Origin: Prevotella melaninogenica | GTDB lineage: Bacteria > Bacteroidota > Bacteroidia > Bacteroidales > Bacteroidaceae | Direction: 5' to 3' | DNA: 64,000 bases | NCBI RefSeq assembly: GCF_018127965.1 | Contig: NZ_CP072350.1 | Location: 1,291,282 to 1,355,281 of the forward strand | Shown here: piece by piece, positions 46,705 to 55,869 of the stretch | How positions within the stretch are numbered: the first letter of the stretch is position 1 | Layout: the number at the start of each line of letters is the position of its first letter | The notes under the pieces: model-generated | Databases searched by the model: none | Seen by the model: only the letters and a program-made list of their open reading frames with translations | What the model was told of the DNA's origin: nothing | Made by a program: the position numbers and the translations under genes

Positions 46705-47243
46705 TTGTTATCTCAATCATGGCTGTAGGTTATTTGGCACGTAAGATATTGAAGAAGAACGCACACATCGTACATTTTAATGACATTAGTTCGTTTTATC
46801 CCACGCTGTTAGCCGTCATCGTGGCGCTTTCTGCAGCCTTCTATGCAAGCATTCAGCTCTTTGCACCCGAGACATGGCGTGAGTTCTACTTCCACCCCTC
46901 CCTTAATCCCTTCTCACAACCCATATTACTCAATATCTTCTTAGTTCTTGTCTGGGCTATGCTCATCATCGGTATTGCTACGATTGACGATGTACGAAGA
47001 CTATTGAAGTCAGGAGAAGCCCTACTCTATCTTAGCGGTTTAGGTGCAGTATGTGCCGTGAATTACATCGTTTTTTCTGTACTCACCTTATATTATATAG
47101 GCTATCCACTTCTCATTGCCTATATCTATTATGCCTTCCGCATCTATCTACGCAAGAGCAGTGAGACTTATTATTGCGGAAACTGTGGTGTACGCCTGCA
47201 TAGAAAAGGAAGATGTCCACACTGTGGAGCTGTGAATGAGTAA
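46701..47243 (+). CDS. Multi-TM protein with C-terminal zinc ribbon, C-terminal part of a frameshifted gene
   Basis: The product is 180 residues from a TTG; ATG is available at 46719. It has four membrane segments and a C-terminal zinc ribbon with CGNCGVRLHRKGRCPHCGA (two CxxC). It overlaps the previous frame by 4 bases at a T6 run. No good start signal is seen, so it is likely the second half of the same gene, now separated by a 1-base deletion, unless reading-frame slippage rescues it. Function unknown. Confidence 0.7.
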   Translation: MIVISIMAVGYLARKILKKNAHIVHFNDISSFYPTLLAVIVALSAAFYASIQLFAPETWREFYFHPSLNPFSQPILLNIFLVLVWAMLIIGIATIDDVRRLLKSGEALLYLSGLGAVCAVNYIVFSVLTLYYIGYPLLIAYIYYAFRIYLRKSSETYYCGNCGVRLHRKGRCPHCGAVNE

Positions 47244-47328
47244 TAAAAAGTACGCATTAGATAGAACTTTGAACAGACTTTACATCAGAAATAGACCTCC
47301 ATTAGTTTAGAATTTTATTTACATTTTG

Positions 47329-47372
47329 ATAGCCGTTTTTACCTTATTCTTAGGGTAAAAACGGCTATTTTC
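47329..47372 (+). terminator. Terminator after the zinc-ribbon gene
   Basis: ATAGCCGTTTTTACC (47329-47343) and GGTAAAAACGGCTAT (47354-47368) form a perfect 15-bp stem, followed by TTTC. Confidence 0.85.
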
Positions 47373-47399
47373 ATTCCCTTTATAAGTAGCAAGCAATCA

Positions 47400-47545
47400 G
47401 ATAGTTACAAAACAGCAAAGTAAAAGGTACCTAATTAGACTTCAAAAGGGCGTTAATAAGACTTCAATAGAGCGTTAATAAGACTTCAATAGAGCGTCTT
47501 TAAGAAGCCTAAAGGGCATCTATTCGAGTCCAATTAATCATATAT
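47400..47545 (-). repeat. AACGCCC-type element, copy D (22-bp units, inverted)
   Basis: On the minus strand the units read GATGCCC, GACGCTC, AACGCTC, AACGCCC at 22-bp spacing. They are followed by ACCTTTTACTTTGCTG and a TAACTATCTGATT tail as in copies A and C. Two neighbouring units are nearly identical, suggesting a local duplication. Confidence 0.75.
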
Positions 47546-47683
47546 TGATTTTTACATAATGATAAAATCCTGACATATTCATATAAGGTAGCTGATAGAA
47601 TAAGCCCTTTCATAATTCTTATCCAGCCCCACTTATGTGGCTGTATCCCAACAGAATATTTGTAATATTCCTAATAAATTAGG

Positions 47684-47715
47684 ATTGTTTATTATGTTTT
47701 TTATGCTTACCTTTG
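47684..47715 (+). promoter_or_regulatory. Promoter for the TonB-dependent receptor
   Basis: ATTG at 47684-47687, 20-base spacer, TACCTTTG at 47708-47715. The leader is about 35 bases. Confidence 0.65.
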
Positions 47716-47756
47716 TCATCATTAACGATTTATAAAAACATTAGAAATAAGATTAT

Positions 47757-50252
47757 ATGATTAAGTCTAAACTTAGTATTGCCCTTTTAATGGCGACATC
47801 TTTGCCTATAGGAATGCAAGCTAACAACATTATCGAAAGCGGAGATACTTCCCGCGTCTATGATATTGACGAAGTTGTCGTCATAGACCAACCAAAGGAG
47901 GCTTTCCGTCTGCGCCAGCAACCATTGAGCAGCACTTCTTTCAATGGTGATTTGATTCGTAGCCTCAATGTGCAGGATGTTCGTAATCTTTCTGTGTTTG
48001 TCCCATCATTCTCTATGCCTGAGTATGGAAGCCGTTACACATCTTCTATATATATGCGCGGTATCGGCTCACGTGTCTACTCACCAGCTGTGGGTATTTA
48101 TGTAGATGGTATGCCCATCTTGAGCAAGAGTGCGTTTAATTTCCACACATACGATGTCGACCGCGTCGACGTTCTACATGGTCCGCAGGGTACGCTTTAT
48201 GGTATGAATACCGAAGGTGGATTGATTCGACTCTATAGTCGTAACCCTTTCCAATATCAAGGGACGGATGTAAAACTCTCTATTGGTTCGAAACTGCATC
48301 GTCAGATTGAGGCAAGTCATTATGAGAAACTGAATGATAAGATGGCATTCTCGGTAGCTGGCTTCTATGGAGGACAAAATGGATTCTTCCGTAATCAGTA
48401 TGATGGCTCACATGCCGACCTTATCAATGAGTTTGGTGGTAAGGGACGTTTCCTTTGGCGTCCAACAGACAGACTTAACTTTGACTTCATTACTGACTAT
48501 CAATATACTCGACAGAATGGCTTTCCATATGGTCAGGTGGTGACGAAAGACGACCTTTCTTCTGCTACAATCACCTCACCACTTTATGGATTGAAGGCTG
48601 GTACGCAATCGCCTAACCAAAATCGTCAAGGTAATTACCGCCGTAATATCATCAATACGGGAATGGGTATTAAGTATGCAGGAAACGGATTTGATATCAA
48701 CTCGATGACTTCTTGGCAGTTCCTCCGTGACTATATGCTCATGGATATTGACTATCGTCCGCAGGACTTCATGCACCTTACACAACGTCAATTAGGGAAT
48801 ACCTTGACTGAGGAACTTTCAATCAAGAGCCGTAATAATAGTAAGTGGCATTGGACCTTTGGTGCTTTTGGTTCTTATCAGTGGTTGAAGACGACGGCTC
48901 CTGTTTATTTCGACCAAGACATGAACAGCTACCTGTCTAAGAAGATTACCGACTATGCGTATAACGGTATGCTCAATGCGATGGCAAAGGGTATGGCACA
49001 GAGGTTGATTGCAGGTGGAATGTCAGAGGAACTTGCCAACAAAACGGCACGCGCAAGCACTGCTGCGGCTATCGCTGCGGCAGGTGGTGTCAATATAAAT
49101 ATGACAATGGACCCTGTTCCGGGTGTCTTCCGTACGCCAACTCTCAACTTAGGTGTTTACCATGAGAGTAATATTGAACTTACTGATCGCTTGATGGCGA
49201 CTTTGGGTTTGCGCTATGATTATTCGCGCGTAAGCATTGACTATGAGACATCTGCACGTGTAGCATTGCAGGAGAGTGTGATGGGCATAAACATTAATCC
49301 TGTTATCACCTCGGCATTGAAGCATAGTGAGCATGATAGTTTCAAACAGTTCCTTCCAAAACTTGGTTTGACTTATCGTCTTCAAGACGGTAGCAATGTC
49401 TATGCAACATGGTCAAAGGGCTATCGCGCAGGCGGTTATAACTTCGAAATGTTCTCTGATGTTTTACAGACTGAGACCTCACAAGCTGCTAACAAGGCAC
49501 GTGCTGATGTGGATATTGCACATGACGAGGCTTACTATGAGCGCATTGCAAAGACAATCGAATATAAGCCAGAGACAAGCTGGAACTATGAGGTGGGAGC
49601 GCATCTCAATCTCTTGAACAACCAACTTCACCTTGACCTCGCTGCTTATTATATGCAGATTCGCAATCAGCAACTCTCTGTGATGGCTGGCAACTATGGT
49701 TTCGGACGTGTGATGACAAATGCTGGTCGCAGTCATTCTTGTGGTTTGGAGGCAACACTCCGTGGTGTTGCGTTAGATAACAAACTTTCATACGGACTTA
49801 GCTATGGCTTCACAAGTGCTCAGTTTGATGAGTATAAGGACTCTATCGCAGGAGTAGGAACAGTTGATTATAAGGATAAGCGTGTTCCTTTCGTGCCACA
49901 GCATACACTGGGTGCCAATACTGATTATCGTATAGACGTTGACCCTGCTGCCTTGCTCGACCCATCAAATCGTTTCCATTTGCGCAGTGTCACTGTGGGA
50001 CTCAACCTCTCTGCGCAGGGTAAGACCTACTGGGATGAACAGAACTCTATCGGTCAGAACTTCTATGCTGTCTTAGGTGCTCATGCCGATGCTGACTTCG
50101 GTCCGCTGCATGTCAACCTCTGGATACGTAATCTGACAGATACAAAATACAACAGTTTTGCTGTTCAGAGTGCTGCCACTGGTACACGCTACACCTTTGC
50201 TCAGATGGGTAATCCTTTCCAAATGGGTGTAGATTTTAGGGTGCATTTCTAA
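47757..50252 (+). CDS. TonB-dependent outer-membrane receptor
   Basis: The product is 831 residues. After a signal peptide (GMQA) comes a TonB-box-like DIDEVVVIDQ, then the plug domain (LSVFVPSFSMPEYGS, YMRGIGSRVYSPAVGIYVDGMPI, VDVLHGPQGTLYGMNTEGGLI) and a 22-strand-type barrel ending in MGVDFRVHF. There is no N-terminal carboxypeptidase-like domain and no SusD partner, so it resembles metal-chelate or vitamin receptors rather than SusC. The substrate is unknown. A FecCD-type binding protein and permease lie 3.5 kb downstream on the same strand, separated by minus-strand genes; a link is only suggestive. Confidence 0.9.
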   Translation: MIKSKLSIALLMATSLPIGMQANNIIESGDTSRVYDIDEVVVIDQPKEAFRLRQQPLSSTSFNGDLIRSLNVQDVRNLSVFVPSFSMPEYGSRYTSSIYMRGIGSRVYSPAVGIYVDGMPILSKSAFNFHTYDVDRVDVLHGPQGTLYGMNTEGGLIRLYSRNPFQYQGTDVKLSIGSKLHRQIEASHYEKLNDKMAFSVAGFYGGQNGFFRNQYDGSHADLINEFGGKGRFLWRPTDRLNFDFITDYQYTRQNGFPYGQVVTKDDLSSATITSPLYGLKAGTQSPNQNRQGNYRRNIINTGMGIKYAGNGFDINSMTSWQFLRDYMLMDIDYRPQDFMHLTQRQLGNTLTEELSIKSRNNSKWHWTFGAFGSYQWLKTTAPVYFDQDMNSYLSKKITDYAYNGMLNAMAKGMAQRLIAGGMSEELANKTARASTAAAIAAAGGVNINMTMDPVPGVFRTPTLNLGVYHESNIELTDRLMATLGLRYDYSRVSIDYETSARVALQESVMGININPVITSALKHSEHDSFKQFLPKLGLTYRLQDGSNVYATWSKGYRAGGYNFEMFSDVLQTETSQAANKARADVDIAHDEAYYERIAKTIEYKPETSWNYEVGAHLNLLNNQLHLDLAAYYMQIRNQQLSVMAGNYGFGRVMTNAGRSHSCGLEATLRGVALDNKLSYGLSYGFTSAQFDEYKDSIAGVGTVDYKDKRVPFVPQHTLGANTDYRIDVDPAALLDPSNRFHLRSVTVGLNLSAQGKTYWDEQNSIGQNFYAVLGAHADADFGPLHVNLWIRNLTDTKYNSFAVQSAATGTRYTFAQMGNPFQMGVDFRVHF

Positions 50253-50260
50253 TGAGAAAA

Positions 50261-50294
50261 AGCCTCCCCCGACCCCTCCGAAAGGAGGGGAGGC
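50261..50294. repeat. GC-rich palindromic repeat just after the TonB receptor
   Basis: GCCTCCCCCGACCCCTCC followed by GAAAGGAGGGGAGGC forms a stable hairpin 8 bases after the stop codon. It could also stop transcription, although no T run follows. Confidence 0.85.
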
Positions 50295-50407
50295 AAATAG
50301 GACAAGGCTTGACATAGACTATTAAGATTTCAATCCTTGTTTTTGTAAAATCAAATAGGCAGGTTATAGATGTAAGACATTAGCTCGTAACCCATTTATA
50401 TAAAAGT

Positions 50408-50468
50408 AATTGACCTACAATTAAAGCGCATGAATCTTCGCACTTTAGTTGTAGGTCAATTGTTTTTA
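50408..50468 (+). terminator. Terminator downstream of the TonB receptor
   Basis: AATTGACCTACAA (50408-50420) pairs with TTGTAGGTCAATT (50449-50461), with an inner AAAG/CTTT pairing, followed by GTTTTTATT. Confidence 0.85.
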
Positions 50469-50535
50469 TTGGCAATATAACCCCTCCCAAACGTCAACAC
50501 GCGCTTATGCTAATAACATATAATAATGTGATTAA

Positions 50536-50611
50536 GCCTCAACACTACTCGTGTTAAGCCTTAACACCATGTGTAATGAGCCTTAGCACCACATGTGCGC
50601 AGCGTGTATCC
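50536..50611 (+). repeat. Tandem 22-bp palindromic repeat array, locus 4
   Basis: Units at 50536, 50558 and 50580 plus a partial one at 50602. Cores include AACACTACTCGTGTTAA and GCACCACATGTGCGC. Confidence 0.8.
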
Positions 50612-50616
50612 AGCTG

Positions 50617-50682
50617 AACTCCCCTCCTATTACTTCCCTTCGGTCAGTGACCTTTGGTTCGGAGGGGTCGGGGGAGGCTCCC
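50617..50682. repeat. GC-rich palindromic repeat with internal insert, at the end of the YhcH-family gene
   Basis: CTCCCCTCC at the left and TTCGGAGGGGTCGGGGGAGG at the right are the family's two arms. Between them lie ~30 bases (TTCCCTTCGGTCAGTGACC), so this copy has been split or is composite. It ends 1 base before the gene's stop codon. Confidence 0.75.
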
Positions 50683-51129
50683 CTACACCCTAATCTTCCC
50701 AACCAACTTTCTTTGTTTCCCTTCTCCAATGATAGGTGCATGGGCATCCTCTGGGAAGAAGATGGTGAATTGCCCTGGCTTAACACGGAAGTATTCCTTT
50801 GCGTCTTGTGTATAAAAGCCACAATCTCGCTCAGGATTATAGGCAATATCAGGTTCACCTAAGTCAGACAAAGCTGTCCAGCCCATTGTCTCATCCTGCA
50901 ATAAGGGTACTTGAATATCAATATAGTTCTTGTGGAACTCTAATCGTTGCGCTTCTTTACGCTTCAGTTCTACCTCGTCTAAATTGATGAAGAGGTCGTC
51001 AGCATCGAGGGTTATGCGTCCTGCTTCGTGTTGGCTGAAATCATGTTGGAGGATATACTCCAGCATCTCCTTCATTCTTGGATGTAGTCCATAGTAGCGA
51101 TGGCATGCGCTTAAATCTGCTATTATCAT
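50683..51129 (-). CDS. YhcH/YjgK/YiaL family protein (cupin-like beta barrel)
   Basis: From ATG 51129 the product is 148 residues, the normal family length. Motifs are EFHKNYIDIQVPLLQDETMGW (metal-site region), DCGFYTQDAKEYFRVKPGQFTIFFPEDAHAP and VGKIRV. Relatives lie in sialic-acid and other sugar catabolic loci and adopt a jelly-roll fold; the role is probably sugar isomerisation or binding, unproven. A longer frame to 51309 is rejected because a clear promoter sits at 51166-51196, inside it. Confidence 0.88.
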   Translation of the reverse strand: MIIADLSACHRYYGLHPRMKEMLEYILQHDFSQHEAGRITLDADDLFINLDEVELKRKEAQRLEFHKNYIDIQVPLLQDETMGWTALSDLGEPDIAYNPERDCGFYTQDAKEYFRVKPGQFTIFFPEDAHAPIIGEGKQRKLVGKIRV

Positions 51130-51165
51130 GTTCTTGGATTTACTAAATGTTATAGAAAACTGCTG

Positions 51166-51196
51166 CAAACATACGTATTTATTTTCTGAAAACAAA
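51166..51196 (-). promoter_or_regulatory. Promoter for the YhcH-family gene
   Basis: On the minus strand TTTG (51193-51196), 19-base spacer, TATGTTTG (51166-51173). It places the start at ATG 51129. Confidence 0.75.
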
Positions 51197-51231
51197 GAAT
51201 TAGCCAATAAATAACGTGTATCTGAGAAATG

Positions 51232-51264
51232 AAAAAGGGGTACACAGAGCGTGTACCCCCTTTT
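51232..51264 (-). terminator. Terminator closing the lipoprotein/DASS gene pair (bidirectional)
   Basis: AAAAGGGGTACAC (51233-51245) pairs with GTGTACCCC...TTTT (51251-51264) with loop AGAGC. On the minus strand it is followed by TTTTTC. Confidence 0.8.
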
Positions 51265-51378
51265 GATAGGATATCTACAGATAGGCGTCTTATCTTTGTG
51301 TGACGTCATCTGTACAAGTTTTATTGGTTGTAGCAGAGCCCAAGTGAATAATATTCCGACTTGCTTACTTACCCCTTA

Positions 51379-52080
51379 CTACTTTCCCCAGCCGTTCTTA
51401 GCGTACTTAGGATTGACAGAAAACTCTCCTGCCCCTATGTCAAGATCTCCACTGTTCGGCACTCGGTATTGTCCCCATGCACATGGTTTAGACTTTTTGG
51501 TCTTGTTACTTTTCCATGTTCCTGCATATTGGTTATTACAATAGGAGTCCGAATGGCTATCGATATCGTCATAAACGAAATTACCATCATTGGTTTCGTA
51601 CCAATAGAACAGCAGATAACCAGTGAAGACACCGCTTCCTGTTTGGCTGGTTTCTTCTTCTAAATTATATTTCGCAATACTACACCCACGACGCTTAAAC
51701 TGCCCTTTCATAGAGTCGTCCACACCATACGTAGGATGTGTAAATTCCCTATTCTCAACGATATCAATGGTTCCACGGAAGTTACAACGATTGTTCTTGA
51801 CAACGGTAATACCGCTGACATTGTATTGATTATCATCTGTTCGTTGCACTTTTTGAATGTCTATCGAGAACCTCTGATAGTCTGTTCCAATATAACCAAT
51901 GTATGGAACGCTCTTGTCAGACAATATATTTGAGAAGTCAGTCTCAGCACTTGTGTTCTTACTATCACTTACCATAGAAAGAATCCACTTCGGAACATTA
52001 GCCTCCGCCTTCTTTTCTTGGCAACTCGCGAAAGATAGAACAATCAAGAGTAGTGCTAAGTAATTAAATAACTTGCTCAT
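51379..52080 (-). CDS. Hypothetical lipoprotein (233 aa)
   Basis: The signal peptide ends in LSFASC (lipobox). The mature part is beta-rich with four further cysteines (NRCNFRG, RRGCSIAK, SYCNNQYAG, KPCAWG). A conserved-looking C-terminal stretch AGTWKSNKTKKSKPCAWGQYR, then RVPNSGDLDIGAGEF, resembles short repeats found in other Prevotella lipoproteins. Function unknown. It starts 39 bases after the DASS transporter stop on the same strand, so it is probably in one operon with it and ends at the 51232 terminator. Confidence 0.75.
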   Translation of the reverse strand: MSKLFNYLALLLIVLSFASCQEKKAEANVPKWILSMVSDSKNTSAETDFSNILSDKSVPYIGYIGTDYQRFSIDIQKVQRTDDNQYNVSGITVVKNNRCNFRGTIDIVENREFTHPTYGVDDSMKGQFKRRGCSIAKYNLEEETSQTGSGVFTGYLLFYWYETNDGNFVYDDIDSHSDSYCNNQYAGTWKSNKTKKSKPCAWGQYRVPNSGDLDIGAGEFSVNPKYAKNGWGK

Positions 52081-52119
52081 AATATTCTGATATAAATATG
52101 ATTATAGGGAGCAAAGATC

Positions 52120-53586
52120 TTATCCAAGGAAGTGTATCTGACCAATGAAATAAAGTAAGATGTAACCCAAGATAAGGGAAACAAGACCGCTGGTCAGACC
52201 CACCTTAAGCATATCATTCTGCTTGACAAGTCCTGTTGAGTAAGCAATAGCATTCGGTGGCGTAGAGATAGGGAGACACATTGCAGTAGAGGCAGCAATG
52301 GCAATACCGATAAGGACGGTGCTTGTACCGCCAATACCACCAAGTTTGTCGCCCATACCACGGCATACTACAGCGAGGATTGGAACCAACAATGCTGCAG
52401 TTGCTGTGTTTGAAATGAAGTTAGAAAGGAAATAACAAATCAAACCAGAGATAGCAAGGATAACGATAGGACTCCAATTGCCGAATGGAATACTCTCAAT
52501 AGCAGCATCTGCCAAGCCTGAACCGTTCATTCCCAAGCCTATAGCAAAACCTCCTGCAACCATCCAGATGACACTCCAGTTAATCTCCTGCATATCCTTA
52601 GCAGTGATAACACCAGTGATAGCAAAGATTGCCATTGGAATCATTGAAACGGTGTTAGTGTCAATACCTGTGACATCCTTTGGAATTACCCATAGAAGGA
52701 TTGTTACAATAAAGGTTACGATAACAACCCACATACGCCATCCACGGTGTACCTCACCATCAATCTTCAGATGAATAGTCTTCTGTGTGAATGGGAAGAA
52801 GTAAAGAATAATTCTCCATGACAACAAAAGCAGAACTATCACAAGCGGTGCCATGAAAGCCATCCAGTGCATGAAGTCAATATTCATATTAAGACCAGCT
52901 GGGTCATTGAGATATTTAAGAGCAATAAGGTTAGGAGGTGTTCCAATCGGTGTTCCCATACCACCGAGGTTGGCTGCAATAGGAATAGACATTGTCAAGG
53001 CAATACGTCCCTTACCATTAGCAGGTAGCGCTGCAAAGACTGGAGTAAGGAAAGTAAGCATCAATGCCGCTGTTGCAGTATTTGAGATGAACATAGAGAA
53101 GAGTCCTGTAATAAGTAGGAAACCCAAAAGAACATTCTCACTCTTATTACCAAAAGGCTTAATAAGATTACGTGCCAAGAGCGTGTCAAGTCCCGACTTC
53201 GATGCTGCTATCGCTAAGATAAAGCCCGCAAGGAAGAGCATAATGATAGGGTCAGCAAAGGATGCCATGATTTCCTTTGAGTCAAGTAACTCACCAATCC
53301 CGTCACCTTTGAATACTCCAAAAGCATTCTTGGATACAGTGACGCACATGATAGACATGATACTCAGCGACGTTGCCCATGCAGGGATACACTCTGTTAG
53401 CCACGACAAGGTGGCAAACACGAAGATTGCAATAATGCGTTGCTGTACTACGGTCAACCCATCAATGCCAAAGCTACTTGTGGGAAGATTCCAAATAATG
53501 GCTGTAACCACAACGATCGCCAAAAGTTCCCAGACTTTTTTCATCTCAATGTGATTACCAAGTTCGTTAGTCTTTTCTTCTGCCAT
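52120..53586 (-). CDS. DASS-family sodium/dicarboxylate (anion) symporter
   Basis: The product is 488 residues with about 12 membrane segments. The two DASS/SLC13 hairpin signatures are visible: FISNTATAALMLTFLTPVF in the N half and NFISNTATAALLVPILAVV in the C half. Each SNT motif binds sodium and the carboxylate. PIGTPPNLIAL and LPISTPPNAIAYSTG are the paired hairpin tips. It imports succinate, fumarate, malate or similar anions with Na+, consistent with a succinate-producing anaerobe; direction and substrate are inferred from family. Confidence 0.92.
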   Translation of the reverse strand: MAEEKTNELGNHIEMKKVWELLAIVVVTAIIWNLPTSSFGIDGLTVVQQRIIAIFVFATLSWLTECIPAWATSLSIMSIMCVTVSKNAFGVFKGDGIGELLDSKEIMASFADPIIMLFLAGFILAIAASKSGLDTLLARNLIKPFGNKSENVLLGFLLITGLFSMFISNTATAALMLTFLTPVFAALPANGKGRIALTMSIPIAANLGGMGTPIGTPPNLIALKYLNDPAGLNMNIDFMHWMAFMAPLVIVLLLLSWRIILYFFPFTQKTIHLKIDGEVHRGWRMWVVIVTFIVTILLWVIPKDVTGIDTNTVSMIPMAIFAITGVITAKDMQEINWSVIWMVAGGFAIGLGMNGSGLADAAIESIPFGNWSPIVILAISGLICYFLSNFISNTATAALLVPILAVVCRGMGDKLGGIGGTSTVLIGIAIAASTAMCLPISTPPNAIAYSTGLVKQNDMLKVGLTSGLVSLILGYILLYFIGQIHFLG

Positions 53587-53715
53587 GGTGTTAGTTGTTT
53601 AGTTTAATAAAATTAGATTGTTGATTAATAGATTTGGGGGCTAAAGTATAAAAATATTCTTATCAAGCAAAAGAATCTTTCTTTTTTTGTATTTTTGCAT
53701 GATAAATCTTTGTTT

Positions 53716-54837
53716 ATGCGGCAGTTATTAGTATTTACCCTCTCCATTTTACTGTTTTTATCGTGTGGTAATAATCAAAAGCAAGTGGCTGATAAAAGCG
53801 AGAAAGGAGAGAAAACAGAACTACAGTATGCTCGAAATATTACAATCGAACGTACAAAAGATTATGTGGTTGTACGTTTGTTGAATCCTTGGAAAGCGGG
53901 AACCGTTCTACATACTTACTACCTTGTTGAACGCGGAAAGGATGTAAACGTTCCTGACGACGGAACAAAAGTTGTCATTCCCCTTCGCAAGAGTGTTATC
54001 TTCACGACAGCCCATGCAAACCTTGTTGAGATGCTTCAGGCACAGAAAGCGATTGCTGGTGTTGCTGATTTGAAGTATATGATTATCCCTGACATTCAGA
54101 AACATGCAAGAATAAGGGGCGGCATTGTAGACTGTGGTGATGCGATGAAGCCTGATGTAGAGCGAATTATAGACCTAAATGCAGATGCAATACTACTTTC
54201 TCCCTTTGAAAACAATGGTGGTTATGGTCGTTTAGAACAGATAGGAGTACCCATCATTGAATGTGCCGACTACATGGAGCGTTCTGCTTTAGGGCGTGCT
54301 GAATGGATGAAGTTTTATGGTATTCTCTTTGGGCGGGAGCAAGAAGCCGACTCCTTATTTGCTGTTGTTAAACAAAGCTATAAGTCTTTAAGCCAAAAGG
54401 CAAGTCAAAGTAAGATTACTCGTAGTGTCTTACCTGACAGAAAAGTGGGTGCAGTGTGGTATCTACCGGGTGGCGAGAGCAGTGTGGGTTTACTATATAA
54501 AGATGCACATGGACGTTATGCTTATTCAAATGATAAGCATAGTGGAAGTCTTGCAATGCCTTTCGAAACGATCTTGGATAAGTTCGCACAAAGTGATTTT
54601 TGGATATTAAGTTATAATGGTAATTTCAATCGCCGAGTCTTATTGTCTGAATATCAAGGTTACGCAAAGCTAAAACCTTATCAGACAAAGGAAATATATG
54701 GCTGTAAGGTAGATAGTAAGCCCTACTTTGAGGAGGTCAGCTGGCGTCCCGACTGGTTGCTCTCAGACTTGATTCAACTTTTCCATCCCGACTTGAAGAT
54801 TGCCCCACTACGTTACTATCAGAAGGTAGAAGATTGA
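53716..54837 (+). CDS. ABC transporter substrate-binding lipoprotein (iron-siderophore/cobalamin type)
   Basis: From ATG 53716 the product is 373 residues. A lipoprotein signal (LLFLSCG) is followed by a BtuF/FepB-type bilobed fold: VIFTTAHANLVEMLQAQKAIAGVADL, DAMKPDVERIIDLNADAILLSPFENN, PIIECADYMERSALGRAEWMKFYGILFGRE, and a C-lobe with SYNGN, SWRPDWLLSDLIQLFHPDL. It likely delivers an iron chelate, heme or corrinoid to the permease encoded 21 bases downstream. A TTG at 53695 is also in frame but lies in a -7-like TATTTTTG. Confidence 0.87.
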   Translation: MRQLLVFTLSILLFLSCGNNQKQVADKSEKGEKTELQYARNITIERTKDYVVVRLLNPWKAGTVLHTYYLVERGKDVNVPDDGTKVVIPLRKSVIFTTAHANLVEMLQAQKAIAGVADLKYMIIPDIQKHARIRGGIVDCGDAMKPDVERIIDLNADAILLSPFENNGGYGRLEQIGVPIIECADYMERSALGRAEWMKFYGILFGREQEADSLFAVVKQSYKSLSQKASQSKITRSVLPDRKVGAVWYLPGGESSVGLLYKDAHGRYAYSNDKHSGSLAMPFETILDKFAQSDFWILSYNGNFNRRVLLSEYQGYAKLKPYQTKEIYGCKVDSKPYFEEVSWRPDWLLSDLIQLFHPDLKIAPLRYYQKVED

Positions 54838-54858
54838 TAGAACCGAAACGATAAGATA

Positions 54859-55869
54859 ATGAAACGGAATATTCTTCTTTTTATATGCTTAGCAACAAGT
54901 ATCCTACTTCTATTTGGATTGAACCTTACAACAGGTTCTGTTCAGATCCCCTTTGCTGATGTATTGGATATTCTGTGTGGTCGTTTTGCGGGAAAAGAAA
55001 GCTGGGAATATATTATTTTAGAGAACCGACTCCCTCAAACACTCACTGCCATACTCTGTGGAGCATCGTTGTCAGTTTGTGGTTTAATGCTTCAAACAGC
55101 CTTTCGCAATCCTTTAGCAGGTCCAGATGTATTTGGAATCAGTTCTGGCGCAGGTTTAGGTGTTGCCTTGGTGATGCTACTATTGGGTGGGACTGTCTCT
55201 ACTTCTATCTTTACTGTTTCAGGCTTTCTTGCCATTCTTACCGCAGCTTTCGTTGGAGCAATCGCCGTAACAGCACTCATCTTGTTCCTTTCCACTTTAG
55301 TTCGCAACAGTGTTTTATTACTGATAGTGGGTATTATGGTGGGATATGTTTCTTCTTCAGCTGTTTCTCTTTTGAATTTCTTTGCATCAGAAGAAGGTGT
55401 GAAAAGCTATATGGTATGGGGAATGGGCAATTTTGGAGGTGTATCAATGAATCATATCCCTCTGTTTTCTATTCTTTGTTTAATAGGTATTATTGCATCT
55501 TTTCTATTGGTGAAGCCACTAAACATCCTACTCTTAGGACCACAATATGCAGAGAGTTTAGGGATTAGCACACGCCAGATTCGCAATATACTATTAGTAG
55601 TCGTAGGTCTGTTAACAGCCATCACAACCGCTTTCTGTGGTCCTATTTCATTTATCGGGTTAGCTATTCCACATATAGCCCGCCTCTTATTCCATACTGA
55701 GAATCATCAGATACTTCTTCCAGGAACAGTGTTGAGCGGTGCTGTAATCGCTTTACTTTGCAATTTTATTTGTTATCTTCCTGGCGAGTCAGGTATAATC
55801 CCACTTAATGCTGTCACCCCACTCATCGGTGCCCCCGTTATCATTTACGTAATTATTCAGCGTAGGTAA
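54859..55869 (+). CDS. FecCD-family ABC transporter permease
   Basis: The product is 336 residues with about 10 membrane helices. Family signatures: ENRLPQTLTAILCGASLSVCGLMLQTAFRNPLAGPDVFGISSGAGLGVA at the start, and GPISFIGLAIPHIARLLF near the C-terminus, which holds the coupling helix for the ATPase. It pairs with the binding protein upstream to import a metal chelate or corrinoid. No ABC ATPase follows: 55870-56265 contains no such gene. The ATPase must be encoded elsewhere or has been lost. Confidence 0.92.
   Translation: MKRNILLFICLATSILLLFGLNLTTGSVQIPFADVLDILCGRFAGKESWEYIILENRLPQTLTAILCGASLSVCGLMLQTAFRNPLAGPDVFGISSGAGLGVALVMLLLGGTVSTSIFTVSGFLAILTAAFVGAIAVTALILFLSTLVRNSVLLLIVGIMVGYVSSSAVSLLNFFASEEGVKSYMVWGMGNFGGVSMNHIPLFSILCLIGIIASFLLVKPLNILLLGPQYAESLGISTRQIRNILLVVVGLLTAITTAFCGPISFIGLAIPHIARLLFHTENHQILLPGTVLSGAVIALLCNFICYLPGESGIIPLNAVTPLIGAPVIIYVIIQRR

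Noticed and set aside
52853..53554. Long antisense frame (233 codons) over the DASS symporter
   Set aside because: It mirrors hydrophobic codons of a well-recognised transporter and has no start context or family resemblance.
54975..55568. Plus-strand 197-codon frame within the FecCD permease
   Set aside because: It is a +2 shadow of a clear membrane protein; the composition is Phe/Ser/Cys-rich noise.
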